Of a stretch of 64,000 nucleotides of DNA, positions 9,223 through 18,838 are shown one piece after another. The DNA is taken from assembly GCF_900107265.1 (NCBI RefSeq), contig NZ_FNPJ01000009.1, positions 1 through 64,000 of the forward strand, in the 5' to 3' direction. Both the position numbers and the translations under genes were made by a program. The notes under the pieces are model-generated. The model did not search any database. It had not been told where the DNA came from and worked only from the letters and a program-made list of their open reading frames with translations. The stretch is from Nitrosomonas sp. Nm33. GTDB taxonomy: Bacteria; Pseudomonadota; Gammaproteobacteria; Burkholderiales; Nitrosomonadaceae. Numbering within the stretch: the first letter of the stretch is position 1; each line of letters starts with the position of its first letter.

Positions 9223-10620
9223 TTGATTTGTGTTTATAACCATTACATTTCTAAATTTACGATATTACTTATTAGCATAGAGATGTGCTTGCTAATGATT
9301 GTTTTTTTTCTGGGGGTCGGTGTTTATTTTCATTATTTGGAGATCTTTTTTATTGATTTGCTACTTTCTCACTTACCGGGAGCCATTGTTTTTATTTTTG
9401 TAATGATTACCTGTATGGCTGCGATGGGTATGTACCAGCTAGATTCAAGGCTGGATATTGAATCTACATTATTGCGTTTGATGCCATCATTAGCCATGGG
9501 TTTTGCAATCATGACTCTGATTTTTTATCTATTTCCGGAGCTATATCTAGGTCGTGGGCTGTTGGCGATAGTGATATTACTCGCGTTATTATTAATTCTT
9601 ATAACACGTATGATCTTTTTCCGATGGCCTAATCTGGAAGTTCTTCGGTCACGTGCTCTAGTGCTTGGAACAGGAAGTGTGGCGGGAGAGCTTTTGAGTT
9701 TAGCAGAAGATAACTCAATTTTACGTAATATAGATATTGTTGGTTTTGTTCCGTTTTATGAGGAAGATCGTCATGTACCTGCTTCGGTAGTATTGTCGAA
9801 ACATAGCTCATTGCCATATCTGGTTAATCAGTACGATGTTAGCGAGATAATCATTGCAACACAGGAACGGCGAGGAGGAGGATTTCCTATTCAGGAGTTA
9901 TTGGAATGTAAGATGCATGGTATTGAGGTAACGGATATTGCTACCCTCTTTGAACGTGAGCGTGGTCAAATTCGTATGGATTCACTTTATCCAAGTTGGT
10001 TAGTGTTTGGTGGTGGTTTTGATCAAAGTTTTTTTAGAGCTACGATTAAGCGTATTTTTGATTTGCTTACAAGTCTACTACTTTTAATCGTAACACTACC
10101 AGTCATGTTACTGACGGTGATTTTTATTTTAATGGAAGATGGTAGACCTATTTTCTATCGGCAGGAAAAAGTGGGAAAAGGGGGGAAGACCTTCCTGGTA
10201 ATTAAGTTTCGCAGTATGCAAAACGATGCGGAAAAAAGTGGTCAGCCGCAATGGGGGGTAACAGACGATCTTCGTGTTACTAAAATTGGGCAGATTATTC
10301 GGAAATTAAGGATAGATGAACTCCCTCAGATTATTAATGTGCTCAAAGGAGAAATGAGTTTAGTGGGACCTCGCCCTGAAAAGCCTTATTTCGTCGATAT
10401 GCTTATTGGGGAGGTGCCCTATTACAATGTTAGGCATAGTATTAAACCTGGAATGACCGGATGGGCGCAAGTACGTTATCCGTATGCCTTTTCGGTCGAA
10501 GACGCAATCGAGAAGCTGCAATATGATCTCTACTACGTAAAGAATCACAGCTTATTTCTTGATCTCATCATACTTATAGACACTGTGGGTGTTGTTCTTT
10601 TGGGTAAAGGTGGTAGATGA
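9223..10620 (+). CDS. XrtA/PEP-CTERM system sugar transferase (EpsB-type, TIGR03013-like)
   Basis: Initiates exopolysaccharide repeat-unit synthesis by transferring a sugar-phosphate to undecaprenyl phosphate at the inner membrane. The 465 residues have four N-terminal membrane helices, a CoA-binding-like middle domain (RALVLGTGSVAGELL near residue 143), one more helix and a C-terminal bacterial sugar-transferase domain. That domain shows GRPIFYRQEKVGKGGK, FRSMQNDAE, LRIDELPQIINVLKGEMS, LVGPRPEKP and KPGMTGWAQV. The start is TTG at 9223 with AGGAAG upstream, and the opening MICVYNHYISK is the usual start of this XrtA-linked subfamily. It is followed 21 bases later by prsK, the standard order in exosortase A loci. 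Confidence 0.9.
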   Translation: MICVYNHYISKFTILLISIEMCLLMIVFFLGVGVYFHYLEIFFIDLLLSHLPGAIVFIFVMITCMAAMGMYQLDSRLDIESTLLRLMPSLAMGFAIMTLIFYLFPELYLGRGLLAIVILLALLLILITRMIFFRWPNLEVLRSRALVLGTGSVAGELLSLAEDNSILRNIDIVGFVPFYEEDRHVPASVVLSKHSSLPYLVNQYDVSEIIIATQERRGGGFPIQELLECKMHGIEVTDIATLFERERGQIRMDSLYPSWLVFGGGFDQSFFRATIKRIFDLLTSLLLLIVTLPVMLLTVIFILMEDGRPIFYRQEKVGKGGKTFLVIKFRSMQNDAEKSGQPQWGVTDDLRVTKIGQIIRKLRIDELPQIINVLKGEMSLVGPRPEKPYFVDMLIGEVPYYNVRHSIKPGMTGWAQVRYPYAFSVEDAIEKLQYDLYYVKNHSLFLDLIILIDTVGVVLLGKGGR

Positions 10621-10641
10621 CAATCAAGTACTATTTCTATA

Positions 10642-12720
10642 ATGTGGGCAACAATTACTGCGGTTAGCTATGCCACAACAGCTGTGGCTTATTTTTTCTT
10701 ATTTATCCTTTTGCTGGCGAACTGGCGTGGACACTTGTATGGGACGTTGCTGTCAATTGTTTGTATAGTTTCTGCTTTTTGGGCTGCAGCTATCGCAGGC
10801 CAATTATCCTGGGGCTTTTCATCAACTTTTCTTGTAAAAATTCTTGAAATTTTGCGCAATGCAAGTTGGTCTATATTCTTGATAGCTTTACTGAATCCTT
10901 TTCAGCAGAGGAAAGAAAATTCTGTTCCTCTGAGGATAAGGTCATCCGTAGCAGCCATAATGGTGCTTTATCTTATTTTTTTCATGCTGTCTATTTTTTT
11001 TGATAGAAATAATGGCGTCGGATTTGCTCCACTTGGTCAACCCACTTCTTACAGCACCTTTCTTACAGGTGTGATAATGGCCGTAATTGGCATAGTTCTC
11101 GTTGAGCAATATTACAGAAACATGTCATCTGAACAACGCTGGAGGATAAAATTTATCTGCCTGGGGATGGGGGGTATTTTTGTATATGATTTTTACTTAT
11201 TTAGCGATGCACTATTGTTTAGAAAAATAAATGTTGATATATGGGTTGCTCGAGGGTGGATAAACGCCTTGATTGTTCCTTTGATCGCACGCTCGGTTGC
11301 CCGTAATCCAAAGTGGTTTGTAGGAATTTCCATATCACGGCATATTTTGTTCTATACGTCTACCTTACTGGGCGCAGCCATATATTTGCTTATGATGGCA
11401 GCTGTCGGTTATTACCTCAGGCTTTCCGGTGGGGCTTGGGGAGGGATTCTACAGCTCACTTTTTTATTTGGCGCTGTTCTTCTTCTTATAATTTTACTAT
11501 TTTCTGATACCACTCGCTCTTGGCTTAAGGTATTCATTAGCAAGCATTTTTATAGCTCTAACTATGATTACCGTGAAGAATGGTTACGTTTTACACGAAC
11601 CCTTTCAGAGGGTGAATTGGAGCTAAGAGCGCGTGCAATCAAAGCGCTTGCTCAACTAGTGGAAAGTCCCGCAGGTGGATTATGGTTTAGACAGGAAAAT
11701 GGAAGATATCAATTGATTGGATGTTGGAACATTTTTCTAAAAAATGAAATTGTCGAAGCTGACAACAAATTTTGTGAATTTTTAAAAGAAAAGGCGTGGG
11801 TGATTGATTTACAAGAATTTTACTCCGACCCAAGGAAATATTCAGCCTTGGTGCTACCAAATTGGTTATCTGATATTCCAAAATCTCGATTGATTGTGCC
11901 ATTAATTTTGCATCAAGAATTGCTGGGATTCATTGTATTGATTGAACCTAGAAGTGCTATTAATTTAAATTGGGAAGTTAGGGATTTATTGAGGGTAGCG
12001 GGTACTCAGGCATCGAGTTACTTAGCGCAGTACGAAGCTACTAATGCACTCTCAATTGCACGTCAATTTGAATCTTTCAATCGTATGTCAACTTTTGTCG
12101 TGCATGATATCAAGAATCTAATTTTTCAATTATCTTTGTTACTTTCAAATGCTGAAAAGCATAAGGATAATCCTGAATTTCAGAAAGATATGGTTGAAAC
12201 GGTGAGTTTTTCGGTAAATAAAATGAAACGGATGCTTGAAAAATTAAGCACTGAAAATCAATCTGAAAAATCGGAAATTTTTTCACTTGATCAATTATTA
12301 CAGCAAATCGTGGAGAGAAAATCCTTCAATATGCCCAGGCCTACGCTTGAAATTACTCATTCAGGTTTGATGGTAAAAGCTGATTATTCTCGCCTTGAGA
12401 GAGTGATTAGTCATCTAATTCAGAATGCAATTGAAGCTACTCCTAAGAATGAGCAAGTTTGGGTTCGACTCTTAGAAAAAGATGATTCTGCTGTGATAGA
12501 AATCGAAGATACTGGGCATGGCATGAGCGAACAATTTATTCAGAAAAAGCTATTTAAACCTTTTGAGTCTACTAAAACAGCTGGTATGGGTATTGGTGTT
12601 TTTGAGAGTAAAGAATATATTAACGAACTCGGAGGGCAACTTGATGTTATTAGTCAAGAATCAGTAGGAACAACTTTCTCGATTATTTTGCCACTTTCTC
12701 AAAAAATATCAGGAAAATAA
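10642..12720 (+). CDS. prsK: XrtA/PEP-CTERM system sensor histidine kinase PrsK
   Basis: Membrane sensor kinase of the two-component pair that controls PEP-CTERM protein genes. The 692 residues show about eight membrane helices in the first 300, then a GAF-like domain (about 320-465). The phospho-acceptor region VVHDIKNLIFQL has its His at about residue 487. A C-terminal HATPase has an N-box (HLIQNAIEATP), EDTGHGM and TAGMGIGVFESKEYI. The many-helix N-terminus suggests sensing within or near the membrane. It lies between the sugar transferase and prsR on the same strand, and PrsR is its expected partner by family knowledge and neighbourhood. The signal is unknown. Confidence 0.9.
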   Translation: MWATITAVSYATTAVAYFFLFILLLANWRGHLYGTLLSIVCIVSAFWAAAIAGQLSWGFSSTFLVKILEILRNASWSIFLIALLNPFQQRKENSVPLRIRSSVAAIMVLYLIFFMLSIFFDRNNGVGFAPLGQPTSYSTFLTGVIMAVIGIVLVEQYYRNMSSEQRWRIKFICLGMGGIFVYDFYLFSDALLFRKINVDIWVARGWINALIVPLIARSVARNPKWFVGISISRHILFYTSTLLGAAIYLLMMAAVGYYLRLSGGAWGGILQLTFLFGAVLLLIILLFSDTTRSWLKVFISKHFYSSNYDYREEWLRFTRTLSEGELELRARAIKALAQLVESPAGGLWFRQENGRYQLIGCWNIFLKNEIVEADNKFCEFLKEKAWVIDLQEFYSDPRKYSALVLPNWLSDIPKSRLIVPLILHQELLGFIVLIEPRSAINLNWEVRDLLRVAGTQASSYLAQYEATNALSIARQFESFNRMSTFVVHDIKNLIFQLSLLLSNAEKHKDNPEFQKDMVETVSFSVNKMKRMLEKLSTENQSEKSEIFSLDQLLQQIVERKSFNMPRPTLEITHSGLMVKADYSRLERVISHLIQNAIEATPKNEQVWVRLLEKDDSAVIEIEDTGHGMSEQFIQKKLFKPFESTKTAGMGIGVFESKEYINELGGQLDVISQESVGTTFSIILPLSQKISGK

Positions 12721-12872
12721 GATTATTATTTTCTAAGATTAATTGTGCTCTTTTTCTTATAGAATCTAGTTCAGTGTTTCGTTCTTTTTGATGAGTGCTA
12801 ATAAACTTCATTTGATATCACGCATATTGCTCTTTGGGTGGTAATGAACATGTTGAAACGTTATACAAAAAG

Positions 12873-14231
12873 ATGAAAGCAAGTAGTAGCCAGAAAAAAT
12901 TACTCATAATTGAAGATGATCTTGGATTGCAGAAACAATTGCGCTGGAGTTTCGATAATTATGATATTTCCGTAGCTGCAGACCGAGAAAGCGCACTTGC
13001 ACAAGTTCGTCGACATGAGCCTGCGGTCGTTACCATGGATCTCGGTTTGCCGCCAGATCCTGACGGTGCTTCTGAAGGATTAGCTACCTTACAACAGATA
13101 CTTGCACTTGCGCCAGATACCAAAATAATCGTTTTGACAGGTAATCAGGATCATAGGAATGCCTTAAAAGCAATTGAATTGGGTGCGTATGACTTTCATC
13201 AAAAGCCTTATGATCCCAAGATGCTGAGTTTAATTGTTGATAGAGCCTTTTATTTGTATGGCTTGCAACGTGAAAATCGCAATCTGCTACTTTCTCAGTT
13301 GGATTCTCCAGTTTCTGGAATTATTACGCGTGATCCGGACATGATTAAAATGTGTCGTAACATTGAAAAAGTTGCGATCTCAGATGCTACAGTTATGTTA
13401 CTAGGTGAAAGCGGCACAGGTAAAGAAGTCCTGGCTAGAGCACTTCATCAGCATAGTGCTCGCAAAGAAGGACGTTTCATAGCAATAAATTGCGCTGCTA
13501 TCCCTGAGTCTCTGCTTGAGAGCGAGTTGTTTGGTTATGAGAAAGGGGCTTTCACTGGGGCAGTTAAGCAAGCACCAGGTAAAATTGAGTTAGCTCAAGG
13601 AGGCACTTTCTTTCTTGATGAAGTAGGAGATTTACCGATATCGTTGCAGGCAAAATTACTGCGTTTTCTTCAGGAGCGAGTGATTGAGCGTATTGGAGGG
13701 CGAGAAGAAATTTCCGTAGATGTACGTGTTGTCTGTGCAACTCATCAAAATCTTAAGAAGCTGATTGAAGAAGGTCGTTTTCGTGAAGATTTATTTTATC
13801 GGTTGGGTGAGATTCCCATTAAAATTCCTCCTCTTCGCAAGCGAGTAGGGGATGCAGTACTGCTGGCGCATCATTTCAAGAATAAGTTTTGCGAAAAAGA
13901 GGGACGTAATTCACTGAGCTTTAGTCAGGAAGCGTTGACTGCAATTGAGACTTACCATTGGCCAGGTAATGTTCGTGAAATGGAGAATTATATGAAGCGC
14001 ATCGTTATTATGGCAGAAGGACCGCAGATTACTCCGGCTGATTTAGGATTTCAGGAGTCAGAAATTCTATCGGAACCAATGAACTTACGTGAGGTTCGTG
14101 AAAGAGAAGAATGTAAAGCCGTGGTTAGAGCGCTAGCGAAGGTAGACGGTAATATTGCAAAGGCAGCCGAGTTGCTCGGTATTAGCCGTCCAACTTTATA
14201 TGATCTAATGAATCGACATGGCCTCAAATGA
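12873..14231 (+). CDS. prsR: XrtA/PEP-CTERM response regulator PrsR (sigma-54 activator)
   Basis: NtrC-type transcription factor with three modules. The receiver domain has the phospho-acceptor Asp at about residue 56 in VVTMDLGLP, with DD at 16-17. The AAA+ domain has Walker A GESGTGKEV, the sigma-54 contact loop GAFTGA and FLDEVGDLP. A Fis-type helix-turn-helix ends the protein (NIAKAAELLGISRPTLYDLM). Family knowledge says PrsR drives sigma-54 promoters of PEP-CTERM genes. The ATG at 12873 is chosen because homologues start just before KLLIIEDD. A TTG at 12834 would add 13 unrelated residues. No PEP-CTERM target gene lies in this window. Confidence 0.9.
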   Translation: MKASSSQKKLLIIEDDLGLQKQLRWSFDNYDISVAADRESALAQVRRHEPAVVTMDLGLPPDPDGASEGLATLQQILALAPDTKIIVLTGNQDHRNALKAIELGAYDFHQKPYDPKMLSLIVDRAFYLYGLQRENRNLLLSQLDSPVSGIITRDPDMIKMCRNIEKVAISDATVMLLGESGTGKEVLARALHQHSARKEGRFIAINCAAIPESLLESELFGYEKGAFTGAVKQAPGKIELAQGGTFFLDEVGDLPISLQAKLLRFLQERVIERIGGREEISVDVRVVCATHQNLKKLIEEGRFREDLFYRLGEIPIKIPPLRKRVGDAVLLAHHFKNKFCEKEGRNSLSFSQEALTAIETYHWPGNVREMENYMKRIVIMAEGPQITPADLGFQESEILSEPMNLREVREREECKAVVRALAKVDGNIAKAAELLGISRPTLYDLMNRHGLK

Positions 14232-14485
14232 GTAAGCTAGAGTTATTTTAAGATAATGGATAAATTGTTTATTACTCCTTAAATTTTAAAATCCTTGCTA
14301 GGGGCTCAGTAAATCTCTTCCCTTTAGTCGAAAGATGGTATCTTGTCTGAATGAAAGATTTTTATAAGTATGGAAGCCATGTAGGGTAGGTAATACACTT
14401 CATTATATGTATTGGGGTATGGCATTTACGCGAGCTTTACTACGGTAGCATTTGTGAGCAAGAGAGTGTCAGTAGAGTATTCACA

Positions 14486-16072
14486 ATGACGCATCTATTT
14501 CATGAATTGGTTTTTAATACTGCAAATCGCGGTGTTATTACTGAGGCGCTTGTGTATCAGCAGCAGAGATTGGATTATGCCACCCTGGCCCAAGAAATTG
14601 AACTTGCAGCAAATGCTTTGCTGGCTTTGAGATTGGGGCGAGGGGAGCGTCTTGCTATTTATCTTGAGAAAAGATTTGAAACAGTAATTGCCATGTTTGG
14701 TGCTTCCGCAGCGGGGGGTGTTTTTGTGCCAATCAACCCGTTGCTTAAAGCAGCCCAAGTAGCTTATATCCTTAAAGACTGTAATGTGAGGATATTAGTC
14801 ACATCAGTTGATCGATTCAATTTACTAATATCTGTTTTATCCGAATGCCATGATCTTCATGCAGTAATCGTTGTGGGATCAGCAGAAAATTTACCAGTCA
14901 TTCCAGGTATGCATGTGATTTGCTGGCAAGAAGCCATGGCCATGCCAAGATCAATCCATCCGTATCGGTGTATTGATAGTGACATGGCTGCAATCTTGTA
15001 TACTTCGGGGAGTACAGGTAAGCCCAAAGGGGTAGTACTTTCCCATCGTAATCTGGTCACTGGGGCAAAAAGTGTTTCCCAATACCTAAAAAATAATCAG
15101 GATGATCGAATTCTATCAATACTACCGCTCAGTTTTGATTACGGCTTGAGTCAATTGACGACTGCTTTTTATGTTGGGGCAACCAATGTGTTGATGAATT
15201 ATTTGTTGCCGCGCGATATTATCGATGAAGCAATCAACGAAAGCATCACTGGTCTTGCGGCTGTTCCTCCACTGTGGATTCAACTTGCTCAGTTAAAATG
15301 GGAAAAGGTTACATCACTGCGCTATATAACTAACTCGGGGGGAGCAATGCCCCGAGCAACGCTTGATAAACTTCGCTGTGCCCTCCCCAATACTAGTATA
15401 TTTCTGATGTATGGTTTGACAGAAGCATTTCGTTCGACATTTTTGCCGCCGGAGGAGGTAGGCAAACGTCCCGACTCTATTGGCAAGGCGATACCCAACG
15501 TTGAAGTATTGGTGCTGCGCGAGGATGGTTCGCAATGTGCGCCAGGTGAGCCTGGAGAATTAGTGCATCGCGGACCATTAGTATCCATGGGCTACTGGAA
15601 TGATGCTGAGAAGACAGCAAAATATTTTAGACCGCTTCTTCTATGCCAATCTGGTTTGACCATTCCAGAAATAGCTGTATGGTCGGGTGACACGGTACGT
15701 ATGGATGAGGAAGGCTTTTTATATTTTATAGGTCGTTGCGATGACATGATCAAAACTTCGGGCTACCGAGTAGGCCCTGCTGAAATTGAAGAAATTATCT
15801 ACTCAACGGAGTGTATTGCCGAAGCAGTGGCAATCGGTGTGCCGCACCCCACTTTGGGTCAGGCAATTATTGTGGTGGCGATACCGCTTGACGGGGTTCA
15901 TTTGGATCCTGAGACATTGCTATCAGCCTGCAAACGACATCTTCCCACTTTTATGGTGCCGAGTTTAATAGAGCTACGGCAAGGGCATCTACTACGTAAT
16001 CCAAATGGCAAAATTGATCGTAAAAGTATAGCTCAGGAATTTCTACATACCTTTATGCCAGTAGAAATATGA
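14486..16072 (+). CDS. Acyl-CoA ligase (AMP-forming), exosortase A system-associated
   Basis: A 528-residue adenylate-forming enzyme of the TIGR03098-like group. Motifs are the P-loop YTSGSTGKPKGVVLSH (near residue 172), LMYGLTEAFRST, and the hinge region SGDTVRMDEEGFLYFIGRCDDMIKTSGYR cut by R and D residues typical of the fold. The catalytic lysine lies in NPNGKIDRKS near the C-terminus. It would activate a carboxylic acid (fatty, aryl or amino) as acyl-AMP and then thioester; the substrate is unknown. The stop overlaps the next start by four bases (ATGA at 16069), so it is translationally coupled to the PLP decarboxylase, the standard pair in XrtA loci. Their joint product has not been defined as far as I know. 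Confidence 0.9.
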   Translation: MTHLFHELVFNTANRGVITEALVYQQQRLDYATLAQEIELAANALLALRLGRGERLAIYLEKRFETVIAMFGASAAGGVFVPINPLLKAAQVAYILKDCNVRILVTSVDRFNLLISVLSECHDLHAVIVVGSAENLPVIPGMHVICWQEAMAMPRSIHPYRCIDSDMAAILYTSGSTGKPKGVVLSHRNLVTGAKSVSQYLKNNQDDRILSILPLSFDYGLSQLTTAFYVGATNVLMNYLLPRDIIDEAINESITGLAAVPPLWIQLAQLKWEKVTSLRYITNSGGAMPRATLDKLRCALPNTSIFLMYGLTEAFRSTFLPPEEVGKRPDSIGKAIPNVEVLVLREDGSQCAPGEPGELVHRGPLVSMGYWNDAEKTAKYFRPLLLCQSGLTIPEIAVWSGDTVRMDEEGFLYFIGRCDDMIKTSGYRVGPAEIEEIIYSTECIAEAVAIGVPHPTLGQAIIVVAIPLDGVHLDPETLLSACKRHLPTFMVPSLIELRQGHLLRNPNGKIDRKSIAQEFLHTFMPVEI

Positions 16073-17304
16073 CGGCTATGCGTCCAAAACATGTTCCTAT
16101 GACGCAATATCCTGTGCGGGATAATTGTCTTCATATTGGGGGTATTTCTCTTATACGACTCACCCAACGAGTAGGTAAGACCCCTTTTTACGCTTATGAT
16201 AGACGACTGATTACTGAACGTGTCAGTTTGTTGCGTCACTGTCTGCCCCAAGAGATTCATCTTCACTATGCGATGAAAGCCAATCCTATGCCTGCTGTTG
16301 TTCAGCATTTGGCTGGGTTAGTGGATGGCATTGACGTGGCTTCTTTCGGGGAAATGAAAGTTGCATTAGACACGATAATACCTCCCGACAGGATTAGTTT
16401 TGCAGGTCCCGGAAAAAGTGAACATGAGCTTGCTTGCGCCATTGCCGCAGGTATTGTTATTAACATGGAATCTGAGCGGGAATTGGAGCGTATCGCGACG
16501 CTAGCTGAACAAATGAGTATTTGTCCTAAGGTAGCTGTTCGAATTAATCCAGATTTTGAGCTTAAATCTTCTGGAATGAAAATGGGCGGGGGAGCAAAAC
16601 AGTTTGGTATTGATGTAGAACGCGTTCCTGCTATGCTTGCTCGTATAAGCAAACTAGGATTAGATTTAGAAGGATTGCATATTTTCTGTGGATCACAGAA
16701 TCTTAAAGTAGAAGCTATTCAGGATACCCATGAGAAAACGTTGCAGTTAGGTTTGCAACTTGCACAAGTCTCGCCTGTTCCGATTCGCACATTGAATATC
16801 GGAGGAGGTTTTGGGGTACCTTATTTTCCTGGTGAAAAGCCGCTCGATCTTGTTGCGGTGGGAAAGAATTTACAACATCTATTATCTGAAGTGAAACAGG
16901 AGTTGCCCGGAACTCGCTTTGTGATTGAACTGGGACGCTACATTGTAGCAGAAGCGGGTATTTATGTATGTCGTGTATTAGACAAAAAATTATCAAAAGG
17001 ACAGGTGTTCCTAGTGACAGACGGAGGGTTGCATCATCATCTCGCTGCTTCAGGAAACTTTGGTCAAGTCATACGTAAAAATTATCCTGTGATTGTTGGC
17101 AACAAAGTGGAAACTTCTGAAACAGAAATTGCATCCGTAGTGGGTCCATTATGTACACCACTTGATTTGTTGGCAGACCAGATGGAATTGTCCAGGGCAG
17201 ATATTGGAGACTTAATTGTCATATTCCAATCTGGTGCATATGGTCTGACAGCAAGCCCAACAGCCTTTCTAAGCCATCCTGAGCCGCTAGAAGTGTTAGT
17301 TTAA
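16069..17304 (+). CDS. PLP-dependent decarboxylase, exosortase A system-associated
   Basis: A fold type III (alanine racemase-like barrel) decarboxylase of the diaminopimelate/ornithine decarboxylase family, TIGR03099-like. Its 411 residues include the PLP lysine in HYAMKANPMP (near residue 69) and the phosphate-binding GGGFGVPY. SGMKMGGGAKQFG and IELGRYIVAEAG are also seen, as is the dimer-interface substrate loop containing VVGPLCTPLD. A cysteine in GPLCTPLD matches the catalytic Cys of DapDC/ODC enzymes. It would remove CO2 from an amino acid or related acid. It overlaps the acyl-CoA ligase by four bases, which implies shared use of one pathway. The true lysA function is less likely given this coupling. 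Confidence 0.9.
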   Translation: MTAMRPKHVPMTQYPVRDNCLHIGGISLIRLTQRVGKTPFYAYDRRLITERVSLLRHCLPQEIHLHYAMKANPMPAVVQHLAGLVDGIDVASFGEMKVALDTIIPPDRISFAGPGKSEHELACAIAAGIVINMESERELERIATLAEQMSICPKVAVRINPDFELKSSGMKMGGGAKQFGIDVERVPAMLARISKLGLDLEGLHIFCGSQNLKVEAIQDTHEKTLQLGLQLAQVSPVPIRTLNIGGGFGVPYFPGEKPLDLVAVGKNLQHLLSEVKQELPGTRFVIELGRYIVAEAGIYVCRVLDKKLSKGQVFLVTDGGLHHHLAASGNFGQVIRKNYPVIVGNKVETSETEIASVVGPLCTPLDLLADQMELSRADIGDLIVIFQSGAYGLTASPTAFLSHPEPLEVLV

Positions 17305-17784
17305 TCCAGATTTTCCATACAGAGCTTTTACGCTGACGAAATGGACGCGGACCTTGACTGGTAAATCGAAAATTTTTGTCCTTTCATAATCCTTACATCC
17401 AAATCGGATACTGCACATTGTCATAGCTAAATTTAGAATGTGTTTTCGACTTTTGGCAGTGTTATAACCGATTCATGCAAAAACAAATAAACAAACGCTC
17501 TGGATAAATTTATGCAAATTCAATTTGTGTCGTTGGTCTTTGCAGGTGCTGAGGAAGATTTATGGCTCTTTCTACCTTCATTTTGTGTCAATAGTTTCAG
17601 ATACTGGCTTGGTACAGGGTTTGTAATTTGCTCGCAAATTGCCTCACCATCACCTTGCATCCTGATCAAATATTCAGTTAATAATGTTGGAATATTGGTA
17701 TAAATAAAAATATAAATTAGCGTGCCAATCCGCCTTTATGTTAATTAATTACTATTACCTTATATTTTATATATATTTTTTTTA
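17305..17784. other. 480-bp non-coding region with a possible truncated minus-strand ORF
   Basis: No recognised gene. On the minus strand, a frame open from about 17720 down to a TGA at 17520-17522 has a protein-like composition (GEAICEQITNPVPSQYLKLL, then a Lys/Ser-rich tail). It has only an internal ATG and no recognisable family. It could be the 3' end of a gene cut away during rearrangement, or chance. A plus-strand ORF at 17512-17703 over the same bases looks random. The end becomes T-rich up to the IS1595 target site. Confidence 0.3.
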
Positions 17785-18496
17785 GGGCTGTAGTAGATTA
17801 GCTTAGTTGATAAGCTAATTGAATAAAGATAAGTCATTGTAGATTATTAAAGAAAACACAATTCAGGTTACTGGAATATTTTGTGTTGGAAGTTACAGCG
17901 AGATCAGCAGCAGATATACTCGGAATTCAACCTAATAGTGCAGCACTATTCTATCGCAAAATACGCGAAGTAATTGTTTATCATTTGGAGCAAGAATCCC
18001 ACGAAATCTTTGATGGTGTAGTGGAATTAGATGAAAGCTACTTTGGTGGTATTCGCAAGGGCAATACGTGGTCGCGGGGCTTCTGGCAAGGTTGCGGTGT
18101 TTGGTATATTGAAGCGCGGTGGCAAGGTATATACGAAGGTTGTTGGAGATACCAGGACAGAAACACTGATGCCACTGATTATTAGAAAAATAGCACCTGA
18201 CAGCGTGGTTTATACAGACTGTTACCGTAGTTACAGTGCACTTGATGTGAATCATTTTTACCATGAACGGATTAACCACTCCACATTATTTTCCCAAGGT
18301 AAGAATCACATCAACGGCATCGAAAACTTTTGGAATCAGGCTAAACGCGTTTTAAGAAAATACAATCACATTCCTAAAAGATCATTTCCATTATTTCTTA
18401 AGGAATGTGAATTTAGGTTTAATTATGGAACACCTAAACAACAACTAAAAATACTGAAATATTGGACTCAAATTTAAGCTGATCTACTACAGCCCC
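17785..18496 (+). mobile_element. IS1595-family insertion sequence, about 712 bp, decayed
   Basis: Left end gggctgtagtagattagctt (from 17785) and right end aagctgatctactacagccc (to 18495/18496) are inverted copies differing at one position. Outside them lie ttttttta (17777-17784) on the left and tttttta (18497-18503) on the right, consistent with an 8-bp target duplication in a T-run, the size known for IS1595. The single transposase gene inside is broken. The element sits inside the XrtA locus, between the decarboxylase and the acyltransferase. Confidence 0.85.
17823..18477 (+). pseudogene. IS1595-family transposase, frameshifted and without a start codon
   Basis: The first frame reads KISHC..LLKKTQFRLLEYF, VTARSAADILGIQPNSAALF and VELDESYFGGIRKG up to about 18063. 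The second frame continues with GRGASGKVAVFGILKRGGKV, VYTDCYRSYSALDV, NHINGIENFWNQAKRVL and CEFRFNYGTPKQQL to the stop at 18477. This is the ISXO2-like DDE transposase. The join needs one base removed near 18063-18066. ATA stands at 17823 where an ATG is expected, so both start and frame are lost. The family normally uses one uninterrupted frame, so programmed frameshifting is not a good explanation. Confidence 0.85.
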
Positions 18497-18503
18497 TTTT
18501 TTA

Positions 18504-18838
18504 TCATTCCATTTTATTTTAAATAAATATATTATTTCGTCGTATTTTTGCGACAAATTAATTTATTGTAAATAATATTAAGTATAAAGTTTCATCAACG
18601 TGTATATAAATCTAACTAAAATTATCGCCTTTATTTTTTATTTCTCTTAATCCTGAAAAATATAACTAGATTGAAGCTTTTTATTGATAATGCTTAGGCT
18701 TTTTAATAAATATTGATTATATTGAAAACAAAGTAAATTCAGAATTAATTCATTGATTTGAATCTGATGTTAACTATTAAAATAAATTTAGCTAATTATT
18801 TATCAAATATTTGATTAACTTGCTTGATAAGAATTGTC
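18504..18838. other. 335-bp AT-rich upstream region of the XrtA acyltransferase gene
   Basis: Very AT-rich and without a credible reading frame. It separates the IS element from the acyltransferase gene and probably contains its promoter. I found no sigma-54 GG-N10-GC pair, which might have been expected for a PrsR target, and no clear sigma-70 pair. Confidence 0.4.

Noticed and set aside
17512-17703. Plus-strand ORF of 63 codons
   Set aside because: Cysteine- and phenylalanine-rich composition with no family; the opposite strand over the same bases looks more protein-like.
18050-18080. Programmed frameshift in the IS1595 transposase
   Set aside because: IS1595 members use one frame, no slippery run is present and the start codon is also lost.
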